Shown one piece after another: positions 17,841 to 26,039 of a stretch of DNA of 64,000 bases (its first letter is position 1; the number at the start of each line of letters is the position of its first letter). The notes under the pieces were generated by a model. That model was given only the letters and a program-made list of their open reading frames with translations, did not search any database and was not told the DNA's origin. The position numbers and the translations under genes are program-made. Source of the stretch: an uncultured Acidimicrobiales bacterium (GTDB lineage: Bacteria; Actinomycetota; Acidimicrobiia; Acidimicrobiales; SZUA-35); the NCBI GenBank assembly GCA_937922785.1, contig CALAJQ010000002.1, positions 16,182 to 80,181 of the forward strand. The letters run 5' to 3'.

Positions 17841-19367
17841 TCAGCAGCTGAGTTCGCCAAGTGCTGCCTCCGCCTTGGCTTGGGACCAGTTCCAACTGAG
17901 AACCCAGTAATTGCGGGACACATCGTTAGGTTGACAAAGCTCACTCTGCAGAACTTCGGCGACCCCAACATCGAGATCATCCAACGCATCTACTAGCGCA
18001 GGAGCTGCATCGGGAGACAAGGTTGCCAAGTATCGGCCGTCCACTAACACCGTTGCCGAGTGGCCTCGGTCGGTGTTGTACTTGGCCACAATGGACTCCG
18101 GGTTGGCCCATCCGAATCCGACGGTTGCCAAGGCGGCCAACACTAATGGGGCCAAGGTCGTCCAATTGTTTGCGCCGGTGAGTCCTGAAAGCCGGACGGC
18201 AACCAGCAGCAGCACAGCAGCCAACCATGCCAAGAAGCACGCAACCGAAAGGCGCAACATGGTCAGGCCAAACTCGTCCATGTACAGGTCAAGTCGGCCG
18301 TATGTGGTCACTACAAGCGCAATCGTTTCAACCACGGCGAAGATGCCCATTCCGACGAAAATGAGATTCACCCGACGACTCTTGCGGTCGGTGAAGCGGT
18401 CAATCAGAGTCAATAGCCCGACTACCACTGCAGCCACTACGACTAGTTCGAAGAACCCGCGACGAGCGTATTCAGCCCTTGAGAGGCCCTCGGTTAGAAG
18501 TATTTCGTCAGCCTGGCCCGTAGCCACGAACACCTGAATGGCACACCAGATACCGAGAACCACGTTGATCGAGGCCAAGGCCATGAACCCCTCGACGCCG
18601 AAACGACCCATCTGAGGTTGAGCCTCGGGCAGTGGTTCGGTTGAGCTGGCTGTAGCGCCGACTGCACCAACTACAAATGTGAACAGTCCTACTAAGAACA
18701 GGTGTGTCCAGATGCTGGAGCCTGCCAGTCCGCCCAGGAGTGAGGCAAAGACTGAGTCAGCGGCCGCAAGCAGTAGAACTAGCAGTGTGGCAATTGCAGT
18801 CGCAACCACGGTGCCTCTGATTATCGAAACAATCTGCACCGAGCCCTGCCGCCTTGCCTCCAAGGCCGGTGCACTGATCCAGCCAAAGGTGTGCACGATC
18901 AGGTTCTCAAACCATCTGAACGCGACCCTCAGCAGTATGAAAGGCCGAGCCGCCAGCACCTGTGCTGAGGCTCCGAGCAGAACGAACGTGGCAATAGCCG
19001 CACAAGTTGGCCCGATAACCCAAGCTGAGGTTCGCAGCAGAAGGTTGGTGGATAGCAGCGCTACCAGAGCCAACGCCCCATAGAGCTCGGGGGTTTTCTT
19101 CGTGGCCGTCACAAGAACAACGCAGGCGCACCCGACAGCAGCTACAGCCCCGATCACCGACGCAAAGTTTGAATGAGTTGCCAAGTTCATCGCCAAGGCG
19201 GTGAATAGCACCAGACAGAGAATGCCCACTCCCGCTGGCTTGCGGGGCCACTCCTTGGGTTCGAACGTAACGCTTGTTCCGGCGACCGGGGGAGGCGGAG
19301 TCGATGGCGGCTTAGGTATTTGGTCTGTCGGGTGCACTTTGGTCCTTAGATTGTCGTTCAGGTTCAA
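17841..19367 (-). CDS. Polytopic membrane protein, DUF4173/DUF4153-like
   Basis: A 508-residue protein with a Pro-rich cytosolic N-terminus (about 45 residues), then roughly 11-12 hydrophobic segments to residue about 420, and a soluble C-terminal domain of about 80 residues. Loop features such as 'RAEYARRGFFELV' next to a helix, and 'TYGRLDLYMDEFGLTMLRL', are typical of the DUF4173 family of uncharacterised membrane proteins, where the conserved Arg/Tyr/Glu residues sit at the membrane face. Function unknown. It is convergent with guaB and divergent from the alkylation-repair gene. Confidence 0.75.
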   Translation of the reverse strand: MNLNDNLRTKVHPTDQIPKPPSTPPPPVAGTSVTFEPKEWPRKPAGVGILCLVLFTALAMNLATHSNFASVIGAVAAVGCACVVLVTATKKTPELYGALALVALLSTNLLLRTSAWVIGPTCAAIATFVLLGASAQVLAARPFILLRVAFRWFENLIVHTFGWISAPALEARRQGSVQIVSIIRGTVVATAIATLLVLLLAAADSVFASLLGGLAGSSIWTHLFLVGLFTFVVGAVGATASSTEPLPEAQPQMGRFGVEGFMALASINVVLGIWCAIQVFVATGQADEILLTEGLSRAEYARRGFFELVVVAAVVVGLLTLIDRFTDRKSRRVNLIFVGMGIFAVVETIALVVTTYGRLDLYMDEFGLTMLRLSVACFLAWLAAVLLLVAVRLSGLTGANNWTTLAPLVLAALATVGFGWANPESIVAKYNTDRGHSATVLVDGRYLATLSPDAAPALVDALDDLDVGVAEVLQSELCQPNDVSRNYWVLSWNWSQAKAEAALGELSC

Positions 19368-19505
19368 ACTTAAAGATCAGTTGTCAGGAAGTCCCCGGCC
19401 CAATGTGAAGAGAATGTGCAAGTCTTCACGATGCCCAGCGGAGCGCGCTGCCGAGCTGTCCGATTTCCGCTAGCCATTCGTACCTTCTCGCGGCAGGATG
19501 GATGT

Positions 19506-21035
19506 ATGGCACCGCTGGCGACTGGAGCGCATACTGAAACGAATACCGAAGCTTGGATGCTGGCGGTTGAATCACGTGATGCTCGTTTCGACGGGTGGGT
19601 CACAGTGGGTGTGTCTTCAACCGGTATCTACTGTCGGCCCTCTTGCCCAACGCCAGTAAGGCCCAAGCGATCGAATATGAAGTTCTTCGCTACACCCGCT
19701 GGGGCTCAACAAGCAGGTTTTCGGGCCTGTAAGCGGTGTGCCCCTGACGCAGTGCCAGGGTCTCCGGAGTGGAATCGACGTGACGACCTGGTGGCCCGAG
19801 CCATCAGAGCAATTGACGATGGTGAACTAGATCGTGGGGGAGTGGTTGGGGTTGCCGCCGGGCTTGGCGTTAGCTCGCGTCATCTTCACCGAGTGCTGCT
19901 TGATGAGGTGGGTGCCGGGCCGTTGGCTTTAGCCCGTTCTCGACGAGCACGAGCGGCTAGAACTTTGATCGAGACAACTTCCATCGCATTTAGCGAGGTC
20001 GCCTTTGCTGCCGGCTTCGAGAGTATTCGCCAGTTCAACGACACGGTTCGTGAAGTGTTCGCGGTCACTCCTACTGAACTCCGGGCCAAGGCCAACAAAT
20101 CGGCCAAAGGTTCAAAGGGAATCTTGGGCTCTGAACCGGGTTGGATTGAGCTACGGCTGAGTTACAGACCGCCAATTGATATGGAGCAGCTATGGGGCTG
20201 GATCGGAGCTCATGCCATCGGTGGGGTTGAAGAGGTCACCGACAACGGCGTGTTTCGACGCTCGATGCGGCTAGCAAACGGTCCCGCCATCGTCGAGCTG
20301 CAGCCGGCTGATGCGGACGCCGATTACATTAAGGCTCGCTTTCGGCTTGAATCACTGAGTGATCTTCAGCAGGCGATCCAACGCAGTCGGGCAATCCTCG
20401 ATCTTGACGCCGACCCAACCCTTATTGGGGAAACTTTGACCGCAGCAGATCCAGTGTTCGGCCCTCTAGTGGCTGAGAGTCCTGGGCTGCGTTCTCCAAC
20501 TGATGTCTCTGGACTTGATGCCGGGGTGCGGGCAATAATCCACCAGCAAGTCTCGGTGCAAAGTGCCCGGGCCGTTGGTTCCAGACTGTTTCAAACCCAT
20601 GGCGATGAACTCGAACACCCTGTCGGCGGTGTGCGATTCCTAACGCCAACCGCTGAGACCTGGGCCAGTCTTGACCCCCTCACATTAGGTATGCCCAAAA
20701 GCAGAGCCGAGACCTTGGTTCGGTTTGCCGAAGCGGTCGCCGACGGAACGGTTGACCTGGGCCCCTCGGCCAACCGGGCAGCGGCGCATGATGCGCTTGG
20801 GGCCATCAAGGGCATCGGGCCGTGGACCCAAACAATCATTGCGCTGCGTGGAATGCGTGATCCCGACGTGTTTAGCGCTGGCGATTTGGCTCTGCGCCGG
20901 GTTGCTGGGTCACTTGGTCTCCCCGAAGAGGCCAACGCCCTGGACGAACACGCTGAACGGTGGGCCCCCTGGCGCTCATATGCAATGCATCAACTATGGA
21001 ACAAATACTTCGAATGGCAGGAGCTGAACAAATGA
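19506..21035 (+). CDS. Ada-type regulator fused to AlkA DNA glycosylase
   Basis: A 509-residue fusion. Residues about 15-82 form the Ada zinc domain with Cys43, Cys47, Cys75 and Cys78 ('GIYCRPSCPTP', 'ACKRCAPD'); in Ada the first Cys accepts methyl groups from phosphotriesters. Residues about 95-190 form an AraC-type helix-turn-helix. Residues about 205-500 are AlkA: N-domain, then HhH-GPD with 'IKGIGPWTQ' and catalytic Asp in 'VFSAGDLALRR'. It should excise alkylated bases such as 3-methyladenine and sense methylation damage to drive its own transcription. The ATG at 19506 is chosen for its place just before the Ada domain. Its stop overlaps ogt by ATGA. Confidence 0.92.
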   Translation: MAPLATGAHTETNTEAWMLAVESRDARFDGWVTVGVSSTGIYCRPSCPTPVRPKRSNMKFFATPAGAQQAGFRACKRCAPDAVPGSPEWNRRDDLVARAIRAIDDGELDRGGVVGVAAGLGVSSRHLHRVLLDEVGAGPLALARSRRARAARTLIETTSIAFSEVAFAAGFESIRQFNDTVREVFAVTPTELRAKANKSAKGSKGILGSEPGWIELRLSYRPPIDMEQLWGWIGAHAIGGVEEVTDNGVFRRSMRLANGPAIVELQPADADADYIKARFRLESLSDLQQAIQRSRAILDLDADPTLIGETLTAADPVFGPLVAESPGLRSPTDVSGLDAGVRAIIHQQVSVQSARAVGSRLFQTHGDELEHPVGGVRFLTPTAETWASLDPLTLGMPKSRAETLVRFAEAVADGTVDLGPSANRAAAHDALGAIKGIGPWTQTIIALRGMRDPDVFSAGDLALRRVAGSLGLPEEANALDEHAERWAPWRSYAMHQLWNKYFEWQELNK

Positions 21036-21544
21036 CAAACAAGACTTCCAACCAAGGTGCCAAGCTGGTGTCCCAAACTTATGAATCTCCTTTAGGTGAT
21101 CTGTTGATCGTGGCCAGCGAAGTTGGACTGAGGGCCATCTTGTGGCCCTTGGAAACCGAGCACACAAGAATCAAGTTGGACGACTACACCGAAGGCGCCA
21201 ACGCAGTGATCACCCAAGCCAGGGTTGAACTTGATGAGTACTTCGCCGGAACGCGAAGAGACTTTGATGTGCCAATCGATCCTGTAGGCACCGAATTCCA
21301 AAAAGACGTGTGGCGCTCACTTCGAAAAATTGGTTATGCAAAAACATCGTCCTACGGTGAACAGGCAAACGGGATGGGCAAGCCCAAAGCAGTCCGGGCG
21401 GTTGCGTCAGCTAACGGCAAAAATCCGATCTCAATAGTTGTGCCGTGCCACAGAGTCATAGGCTCAAACGGATCGCTCACCGGCTTCGCCGGCGGCCTCG
21501 ACTCAAAACGCTGGCTACTAAATCACGAGCTCACCCACGCCTAA
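21032..21544 (+). CDS. ogt: O6-methylguanine-DNA methyltransferase
   Basis: Suicide repair protein that takes alkyl groups from O6-alkylguanine onto a Cys. 170 residues: N-domain 'ESPLGDLLIVASEVGL', helix-turn-helix 'TSSYGEQANGMGKPKAVRAV', active site 'IVVPCHRVIG', and 'LTGFAGGLDSKRWLL'. Starts at ATGA overlapping the Ada-AlkA stop, so the pair forms an alkylation-response operon presumably activated by the upstream fusion protein. A family-2 intergenic repeat begins 2 nt after the stop. Confidence 0.95.
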   Translation: MTNKTSNQGAKLVSQTYESPLGDLLIVASEVGLRAILWPLETEHTRIKLDDYTEGANAVITQARVELDEYFAGTRRDFDVPIDPVGTEFQKDVWRSLRKIGYAKTSSYGEQANGMGKPKAVRAVASANGKNPISIVVPCHRVIGSNGSLTGFAGGLDSKRWLLNHELTHA

Positions 21545-21546
21545 TT

Positions 21547-21598
21547 GGGGGTCAAGTCTCAAAAGTAGCTAGGTGTCGCCATCTGTGGATAACTGTCT
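21547..21598 (+). repeat. Intergenic repeat family 2, copy 1
   Basis: Begins GGGGTCAAGTCTC just after the ogt stop and contains TCTGTGGATAACT. The same start and end blocks recur at 42078, 48256 and 55180, always shortly downstream of a stop codon and in the same orientation as the gene. TGTGGATAA at 21584-21592 is the complement of a consensus DnaA box (TTATCCACA). Confidence 0.7.
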
Positions 21599-21610
21599 AG
21601 CTTGCTTCAG

Positions 21611-21916
21611 CTAGTGGCGACAGCTTGGCTTGTGCTCGTGATGAGCTAAGGCAACTAGCTTGACCCCAAACAGCAGGTTCTTGCGGGTCACTAGTTCGAC
21701 CTTCTCGGCGTAGCTGATTAGAGCCGGCGCAATCAAGACGGTTAGATCGTCCTCTTTGTGACGACGATAGCTGGAGGTGTTTTTGCCCTTGAGGTAGGTG
21801 TCGACCGACACCTCTTCGGTAGCGCCTCAGGCCGTCGGACTGATGAAGTCGATGGCGGCTGTGCCGCCCTTGCTGGCTATAGCTTGCTTGGCCGATTCAG
21901 AAATTACGAGCTCCAT
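21611..21916 (-). CDS. Candidate HesB-like selenoprotein (in-frame TGA read as Sec)
   Basis: Read from ATG at 21916, 29 codons ('MELVISESAKQAIASKGG', then 'IDFISPTA') are followed by TGA at 21829-21827 and, in the same frame, 71 more codons ('GATEEVSVDTYLKGK' ... 'HEHKPSCRH') to TAG. Both halves look coding. The N-half has the start of a HesB/IscA-like fold ('ISESA...', then strand), and HesB-like and related small selenoproteins carry Sec or Cys at this point. A SECIS-like hairpin follows the TGA. If TGA is Sec the product is 101 residues, with residue 30 as Sec. Alternatives: a nonsense-mutated gene, or initiation at GTG 21811 giving a 66-residue protein. No Sec machinery is in the window. 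Upstream RBS is weak. Confidence 0.65.
21797..21812 (-). promoter_or_regulatory. SECIS-like stem-loop
   Basis: On the minus strand, GGTGTC-GGTC-GACACC forms a perfect 6-bp stem with a GGTC tetraloop; the loop starts 21 nt after the TGA at 21829-21827. Bacterial SECIS elements sit within the coding region just after UGA with a short stem and a loop containing GGU at about this distance; the E. coli fdhF element has the same GGUC loop. This is a visual match, not a model score. Confidence 0.65.
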
Positions 21917-22032
21917 AACAACACAGTAACCGTCGGCTCTGCCCGCCTATTCCAAACGCTGCGTGCACCTGGTAAGCGCACCATACAAGGGGTTTTTCGA
22001 TGCTGTCGTAGGTCATCTTTAATGTTGTAAAT

Positions 22033-23043
22033 ATGACTATTTCAGTGATTGCTCTCGTTCTGGGCCTCATAATCGGACTGCTGGCAGGAGTTCTCCTTGC
22101 TCGGCGGCCGACACAGTCCCAACCGGACATCTCGGGCGATCTCGCCCGCACCACCGATGTGATGACCGATGGCTTGCACCATGTGTTTGATCAGCTCCAG
22201 GCCATGGGGCAACAGTGGGCTGCCGCTGATGGTCGCCTCAGCAGCGATCTGCGCCACACGATGACAGCCACCCAGCAACTGGCTCAGACCACTGATTCGT
22301 TACGCAACGCCCTAGCATCTCCAAAGTCGAGAGGGCAATGGGGCGAGCGCATGGCCGATGATGTCCTTCGCGTCGCGGGATTTATTGAGGGAATCAACTA
22401 CGAGCGTGAGACCACGCTTAGCAGCGGAGGTCGTCCGGACTTCACGTTTCATCTTCCTCAGAATCGCTGTGTCCACATGGATGTGAAGTTTCCAGTAGAC
22501 AACTATCTTCGCTGGCTCGAATCCGATGAACTAAGTCAACCCAACTTCGAGAAGGCCTTTATTCGAGATGTGCGCATGCGCGTAACCGAGCTGGGCGACC
22601 GGGGCTACATCGACCCGGGCACAACGGTTGACTACCTGCTGCTGTTCATTCCTAACGAGTCTGTGTATGGCTTTGTTCATGAACACGATCCCGACTTTGT
22701 CGATTTTGCGTTGGCACGCAAGGTGGTTCCGGTTTCGCCTACCTCGCTGTTCGCAGTTCTGGCGGTTATCCGCGCGGCGGTAGACAACTACCAGTTGTCC
22801 ACAGCCGGTGACGCTGTTCTGGCCTCAGTCGGCGGACTCCGGGCCGAGTGGGCCAAAGTGGTCGGCGCAGTGCAAAAGATGGACCGGGCACTAACAACCG
22901 CTCGCGTCGCAATGGACGATTTGTCAGGCCCCCGTACTCGGCAGTTTGAGCGTCAGCTGACCAAGCTGGAAGAACTTGGCGTCCCCGAAGATGATGCTGC
23001 GGTCAGCAGCCAAGGCTCCACAGAGCTGCGCCGAGTTATCTAG
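22033..23043 (+). CDS. rmuC: DNA recombination protein RmuC
   Basis: A 336-residue RmuC-family protein: N-terminal membrane anchor (about residues 3-24), coiled-coil-prone stretch to about residue 95, then the nuclease-like core with 'KSRGQWGERMADDVLR', 'GRPDFTFHLP', 'VHMDVKFPVDNYLRW' (a PD-(D/E)XK-like Asp...Asp-x-Lys arrangement) and 'FIPNESVYGF', 'VVPVSPTSLFAVL'. RmuC limits inversions and acts in DNA break metabolism. ATG at 22033 follows an AT-rich TTTAATGTTGTAAAT stretch that may be the promoter with a very short leader. Divergent from the candidate selenoprotein gene. Confidence 0.9.
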   Translation: MTISVIALVLGLIIGLLAGVLLARRPTQSQPDISGDLARTTDVMTDGLHHVFDQLQAMGQQWAAADGRLSSDLRHTMTATQQLAQTTDSLRNALASPKSRGQWGERMADDVLRVAGFIEGINYERETTLSSGGRPDFTFHLPQNRCVHMDVKFPVDNYLRWLESDELSQPNFEKAFIRDVRMRVTELGDRGYIDPGTTVDYLLLFIPNESVYGFVHEHDPDFVDFALARKVVPVSPTSLFAVLAVIRAAVDNYQLSTAGDAVLASVGGLRAEWAKVVGAVQKMDRALTTARVAMDDLSGPRTRQFERQLTKLEELGVPEDDAAVSSQGSTELRRVI

Positions 23044-23081
23044 GTTCCAGCTCCAGATTAATCCCGCACTAGATTAGGTCG

Positions 23082-24044
23082 GTGCGCGAACGTCCTGAGT
23101 GGGTAGATGAAGTTGACGAGATGGTCGAAGGGTGTCGTCGGGCTCTCGGCGTGCTTCCCTATGATCCGACACCTGGCGGCCTTTACAGCTGTTCGGACCT
23201 CTACGCCGGTTTGGAAAACGGTTTCGAAGCCACAGTTGATCAACAGATCTACCGCAGGGCTCAGATATCGGGCGGACCGCCGGTGGCTCCTGTTGAGGCC
23301 CTGGTGCAGAGAACCCACGACCATGGCATCACGATGGCCCTTAACCAGTTCCGCCACTCGAAGGCTCTCGTTGGAGTTATGGGCGGCCACGCAATGGCCC
23401 GAGGCAGCGACGGCTATAACCAAGTCGTTCAACTGGGCCGAGCTATCGCCAAATCTGGCCGTGTGGTAGTCACCGGTGGAGGCCCCGGGGCAATGGAGGC
23501 TGCGAATCTTGGCGCTGCAACTTCAAACCTTAAAGAGGCCCAGGTCGAGGCGATGGTTGCCGAATTGGCCGAGGTGCCCACCTTCTCCGACGATCCAACC
23601 CGCTTCATCGAACTAGCGGTTAACCAGGCCCAAGCGCTGGTTGACCCGGTCGAGAATCTCTCAGTTCCAACCTGGTTCTACGGTCACGAGCCATCAAACC
23701 CCTACGCAACAGACATTGCCAAGTACTTCTCCAACTCGGTTCGAGAAGATGGGCTACTGGCTATAGCAACCGCCGGCATCGTTTTTGTGCAAGGTGGTCC
23801 TGGAACGATCCAGGAAGTGTTCCAAGACGCAGCACAAAACGCCTACCGGACCTATGGCGACCCGGCTCCGATGGTTTTCCTGGAGCCACCTTCGGGGCCT
23901 CCGTTCTGGGCCGATTCGGGAGTCATGGACGTTCTTGACCGGACCTTCCTTAACCACCACGGAGATCGTCGGCCGGGCTGGGAACTTCTGACTCGAGCCA
24001 CCGACCTGAAAGAAACCATGGCCGGCCTGGCCAAGACCAGTTAG
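23082..24044 (+). CDS. LOG-family Rossmann-fold protein
   Basis: A 320-residue protein with the LOG-family (lysine decarboxylase-like, a misnomer) signatures 'VVTGGGPGAMEAAN' and 'FVQGGPGTIQEVFQ' (PGGxGTxxE type, catalytic Arg/Glu region). LOG enzymes hydrolyse nucleoside 5'-monophosphates to base and ribose 5-phosphate. It is longer than plant-type LOG (about 200) because of a roughly 90-residue N-terminal extension and a C-terminal insertion, closer to the PpnN-like group. GTG start at 23082. The link to purine salvage is a family inference. Confidence 0.8.
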   Translation: MRERPEWVDEVDEMVEGCRRALGVLPYDPTPGGLYSCSDLYAGLENGFEATVDQQIYRRAQISGGPPVAPVEALVQRTHDHGITMALNQFRHSKALVGVMGGHAMARGSDGYNQVVQLGRAIAKSGRVVVTGGGPGAMEAANLGAATSNLKEAQVEAMVAELAEVPTFSDDPTRFIELAVNQAQALVDPVENLSVPTWFYGHEPSNPYATDIAKYFSNSVREDGLLAIATAGIVFVQGGPGTIQEVFQDAAQNAYRTYGDPAPMVFLEPPSGPPFWADSGVMDVLDRTFLNHHGDRRPGWELLTRATDLKETMAGLAKTS

Positions 24045-24074
24045 AGCCTGGCCAAGCCAGCTAGCTAACGCAGG

Positions 24075-24833
24075 CTAGTTATTGTTCAAGAACTCAACAA
24101 CTGCGCCGAGGGCCGCTTCAGCCGCTGAGCGAGGGCCTAACAGGTGGCCCCCTGACTCCATCGCAAACATCTGTCCGTGAGCTCCGGCCGCAGCGTACAG
24201 GGCCTCTCCGTTTGAGAATGAGACCACGTCATCGTCCTTCGCATGAATAACGAGGTGAGGCCGGTCCAGTTCGGCTGCAGCGGTTAGGACATCATGGTTC
24301 TCAAGGTCTTCGAGAAATTGGCTTTGGAGATAGAACGACCGGCCACCAATTCGAACCTCAGCCCGCCCTTCTGATTTCAGCTCGTCGATCTGGCCAGCAA
24401 AAAGATGTGTGACGTGGGTGGCATCGCTGGGAGCGCCAACTGTCACCACCGAACGAACCGTCTTTAGTTTTGCCGCCGCCAGAACGACAGCAGCGCCGCC
24501 GAGGCTGTGGCCTAACACTCCGCAGGGTCCATACCCCATCTCAATCAAAGTGGTTGCTGCCCTGATTACGTCGCTCACATTGCCACTAAGCGTTTTGGTT
24601 TCGAAGTCGCCGCCGCTTTCGCCCCGTCCTGTGAAGTCGAATCGCATGGTTGCGTAACCGGCCTCGGCCAACCCGTCACCGAGACGAGTCATCGTGTGGA
24701 TGTCCTTCGAGCAGGTGAAGCAGTGAGCCATCAACACCGACCCTCTCGCCTTGCCTTCAGGGAGATGTAGCTTGCCGGCAAGCTTGTGACCTTGGCTTCC
24801 AACGAATTCGACATCTTGCTGAACGGGCTTCAT
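24075..24833 (-). CDS. Alpha/beta hydrolase (S9/esterase-like)
   Basis: A 252-residue hydrolase with 'AHCFTCSKDIHT' (oxyanion region), 'FDFTGRGESGG', nucleophile elbow 'GVLGHSLGGAAV' (Ser), acid in 'VIHAKDDDVV' and His in 'MESGGHLLG'. The order and spacing resemble osmotically induced OsmC-associated hydrolases ('HCFTCSK' is found in that group), but no OsmC domain is attached or adjacent. The ATG at 24833 is chosen since 'MKPVQQDVEF' begins the first strand; the longer frame is antisense to the next gene. Divergent from the MBL-fold gene with a 27-bp gap, so promoters overlap. Confidence 0.8.
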   Translation of the reverse strand: MKPVQQDVEFVGSQGHKLAGKLHLPEGKARGSVLMAHCFTCSKDIHTMTRLGDGLAEAGYATMRFDFTGRGESGGDFETKTLSGNVSDVIRAATTLIEMGYGPCGVLGHSLGGAAVVLAAAKLKTVRSVVTVGAPSDATHVTHLFAGQIDELKSEGRAEVRIGGRSFYLQSQFLEDLENHDVLTAAAELDRPHLVIHAKDDDVVSFSNGEALYAAAGAHGQMFAMESGGHLLGPRSAAEAALGAVVEFLNNN

Positions 24834-24860
24834 GGACCCCAGTATGGCTAATGTCTGGCC

Positions 24861-25844
24861 ATGGGCATTACCCACAACCGAGACTTCACCCCGACCTATC
24901 ACAAGATGGAAGAGCTTTCGCCGCTCGTCCGGCGGGTTGTCGCAGAAAATCCGAATCCATTTACCTTCACGGGAACCGGCACGTATGTGATCGGCAGAGG
25001 CGAGGTGGCGGTGATCGATCCGGGTCCGGCCCTTGCTGCCCACCTAGGTGAAATTGTGTCTGGGCTGGACGACGGCGAGGTCGTAACCAAGATTTTGGTT
25101 ACTCACACTCACACCGATCACACTGCCGGGGTTAACGATCTGGTGGCTCGAACAGGAGCAACCACCTACGGCTTTGGACCTCACGGTGACGTGCCCGATG
25201 AGGATCCGCTGGAGAAGGTGACATTCGATGAGTACTTCACTGCCGAGGAATCGGCAGAGTTCAAGAAGGCCTGGGATGAAACCCCTCCCGAGTTAAGAAG
25301 CGAAGGGGCCGATCAGGACTTCTTGCCGGACGTCGCCGTTGGCGACGGCGACACAATTTCCGGCGACGGCTGGACCGTTGAAGTGGTTCACACGCCGGGC
25401 CACACTTCCAACCACGTGTGCTTTGCTCTTGTCGAAGAGGGTCTGCTGTTCACTGGTGACCATGTGATGGGTTGGGCAACTTCGGTGATCTCTCCACCCG
25501 ATGGTGATCTGTTTGACTACATGAACAGTCTTGAGAAACTGCTGGACCGAAGCGACGTTCGTTATTGGCCCACCCACGGGCCGGCCATTGACAACCCGCA
25601 CGACTATGTACGCAGCTTCATCGAACATCGCAGAAACCGTGAGGCCCAGATAGTTACTGCTCTTAATGCCGGTCCAAGTGACATCAAGTCGATCGTTCCT
25701 GACATGTACGCGGCCGTTGACAAACGACTTTGGCGGGCCGCCGCAAACTCGGTTTACAGCCATCTGCTTTCGTTGCATCGCGAAGGAAAAGTGTCAGTTA
25801 GCGGGGGTACTCCGAACCTAATTGCAACATGGCAATTGGAATAA
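24861..25844 (+). CDS. Metallo-beta-lactamase fold hydrolase (LACTB2-like)
   Basis: A 327-residue MBL-fold enzyme with zinc ligands in 'THTHTDHTAG', 'VVHTPGHTSNH' and 'LLFTGDHVMG', and the last His in 'YWPTHGPAI'. The C-terminal winged-helix-like tail ('NSVYSHLLSLHREGKV') is typical of the LACTB2/glyoxalase II-like branch, whose members act as RNA endonucleases or thioester hydrolases. Substrate unknown. ATG at 24861. Convergent with valS across about 195 bp in which I see no gene. Confidence 0.85.
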   Translation: MGITHNRDFTPTYHKMEELSPLVRRVVAENPNPFTFTGTGTYVIGRGEVAVIDPGPALAAHLGEIVSGLDDGEVVTKILVTHTHTDHTAGVNDLVARTGATTYGFGPHGDVPDEDPLEKVTFDEYFTAEESAEFKKAWDETPPELRSEGADQDFLPDVAVGDGDTISGDGWTVEVVHTPGHTSNHVCFALVEEGLLFTGDHVMGWATSVISPPDGDLFDYMNSLEKLLDRSDVRYWPTHGPAIDNPHDYVRSFIEHRRNREAQIVTALNAGPSDIKSIVPDMYAAVDKRLWRAAANSVYSHLLSLHREGKVSVSGGTPNLIATWQLE

Positions 25845-26039
25845 AAAAGTTCTTCCCAAATAGTTCGCCGTAAGGGTTGACGGTGCCCCTGTTAGCACGC
25901 GAGAGTCGGTGACCGGCCCACCCTTTCGAATCTGATTCTGTCGAGGATGAAGTCGTTAAAGGTCGGCACCGAGAGGTCCCGTTCGGCACCGCATGGCGCT
26001 TGCTACCGCAGTTCTATGTTGGAAAACGGACGGGGCCTC

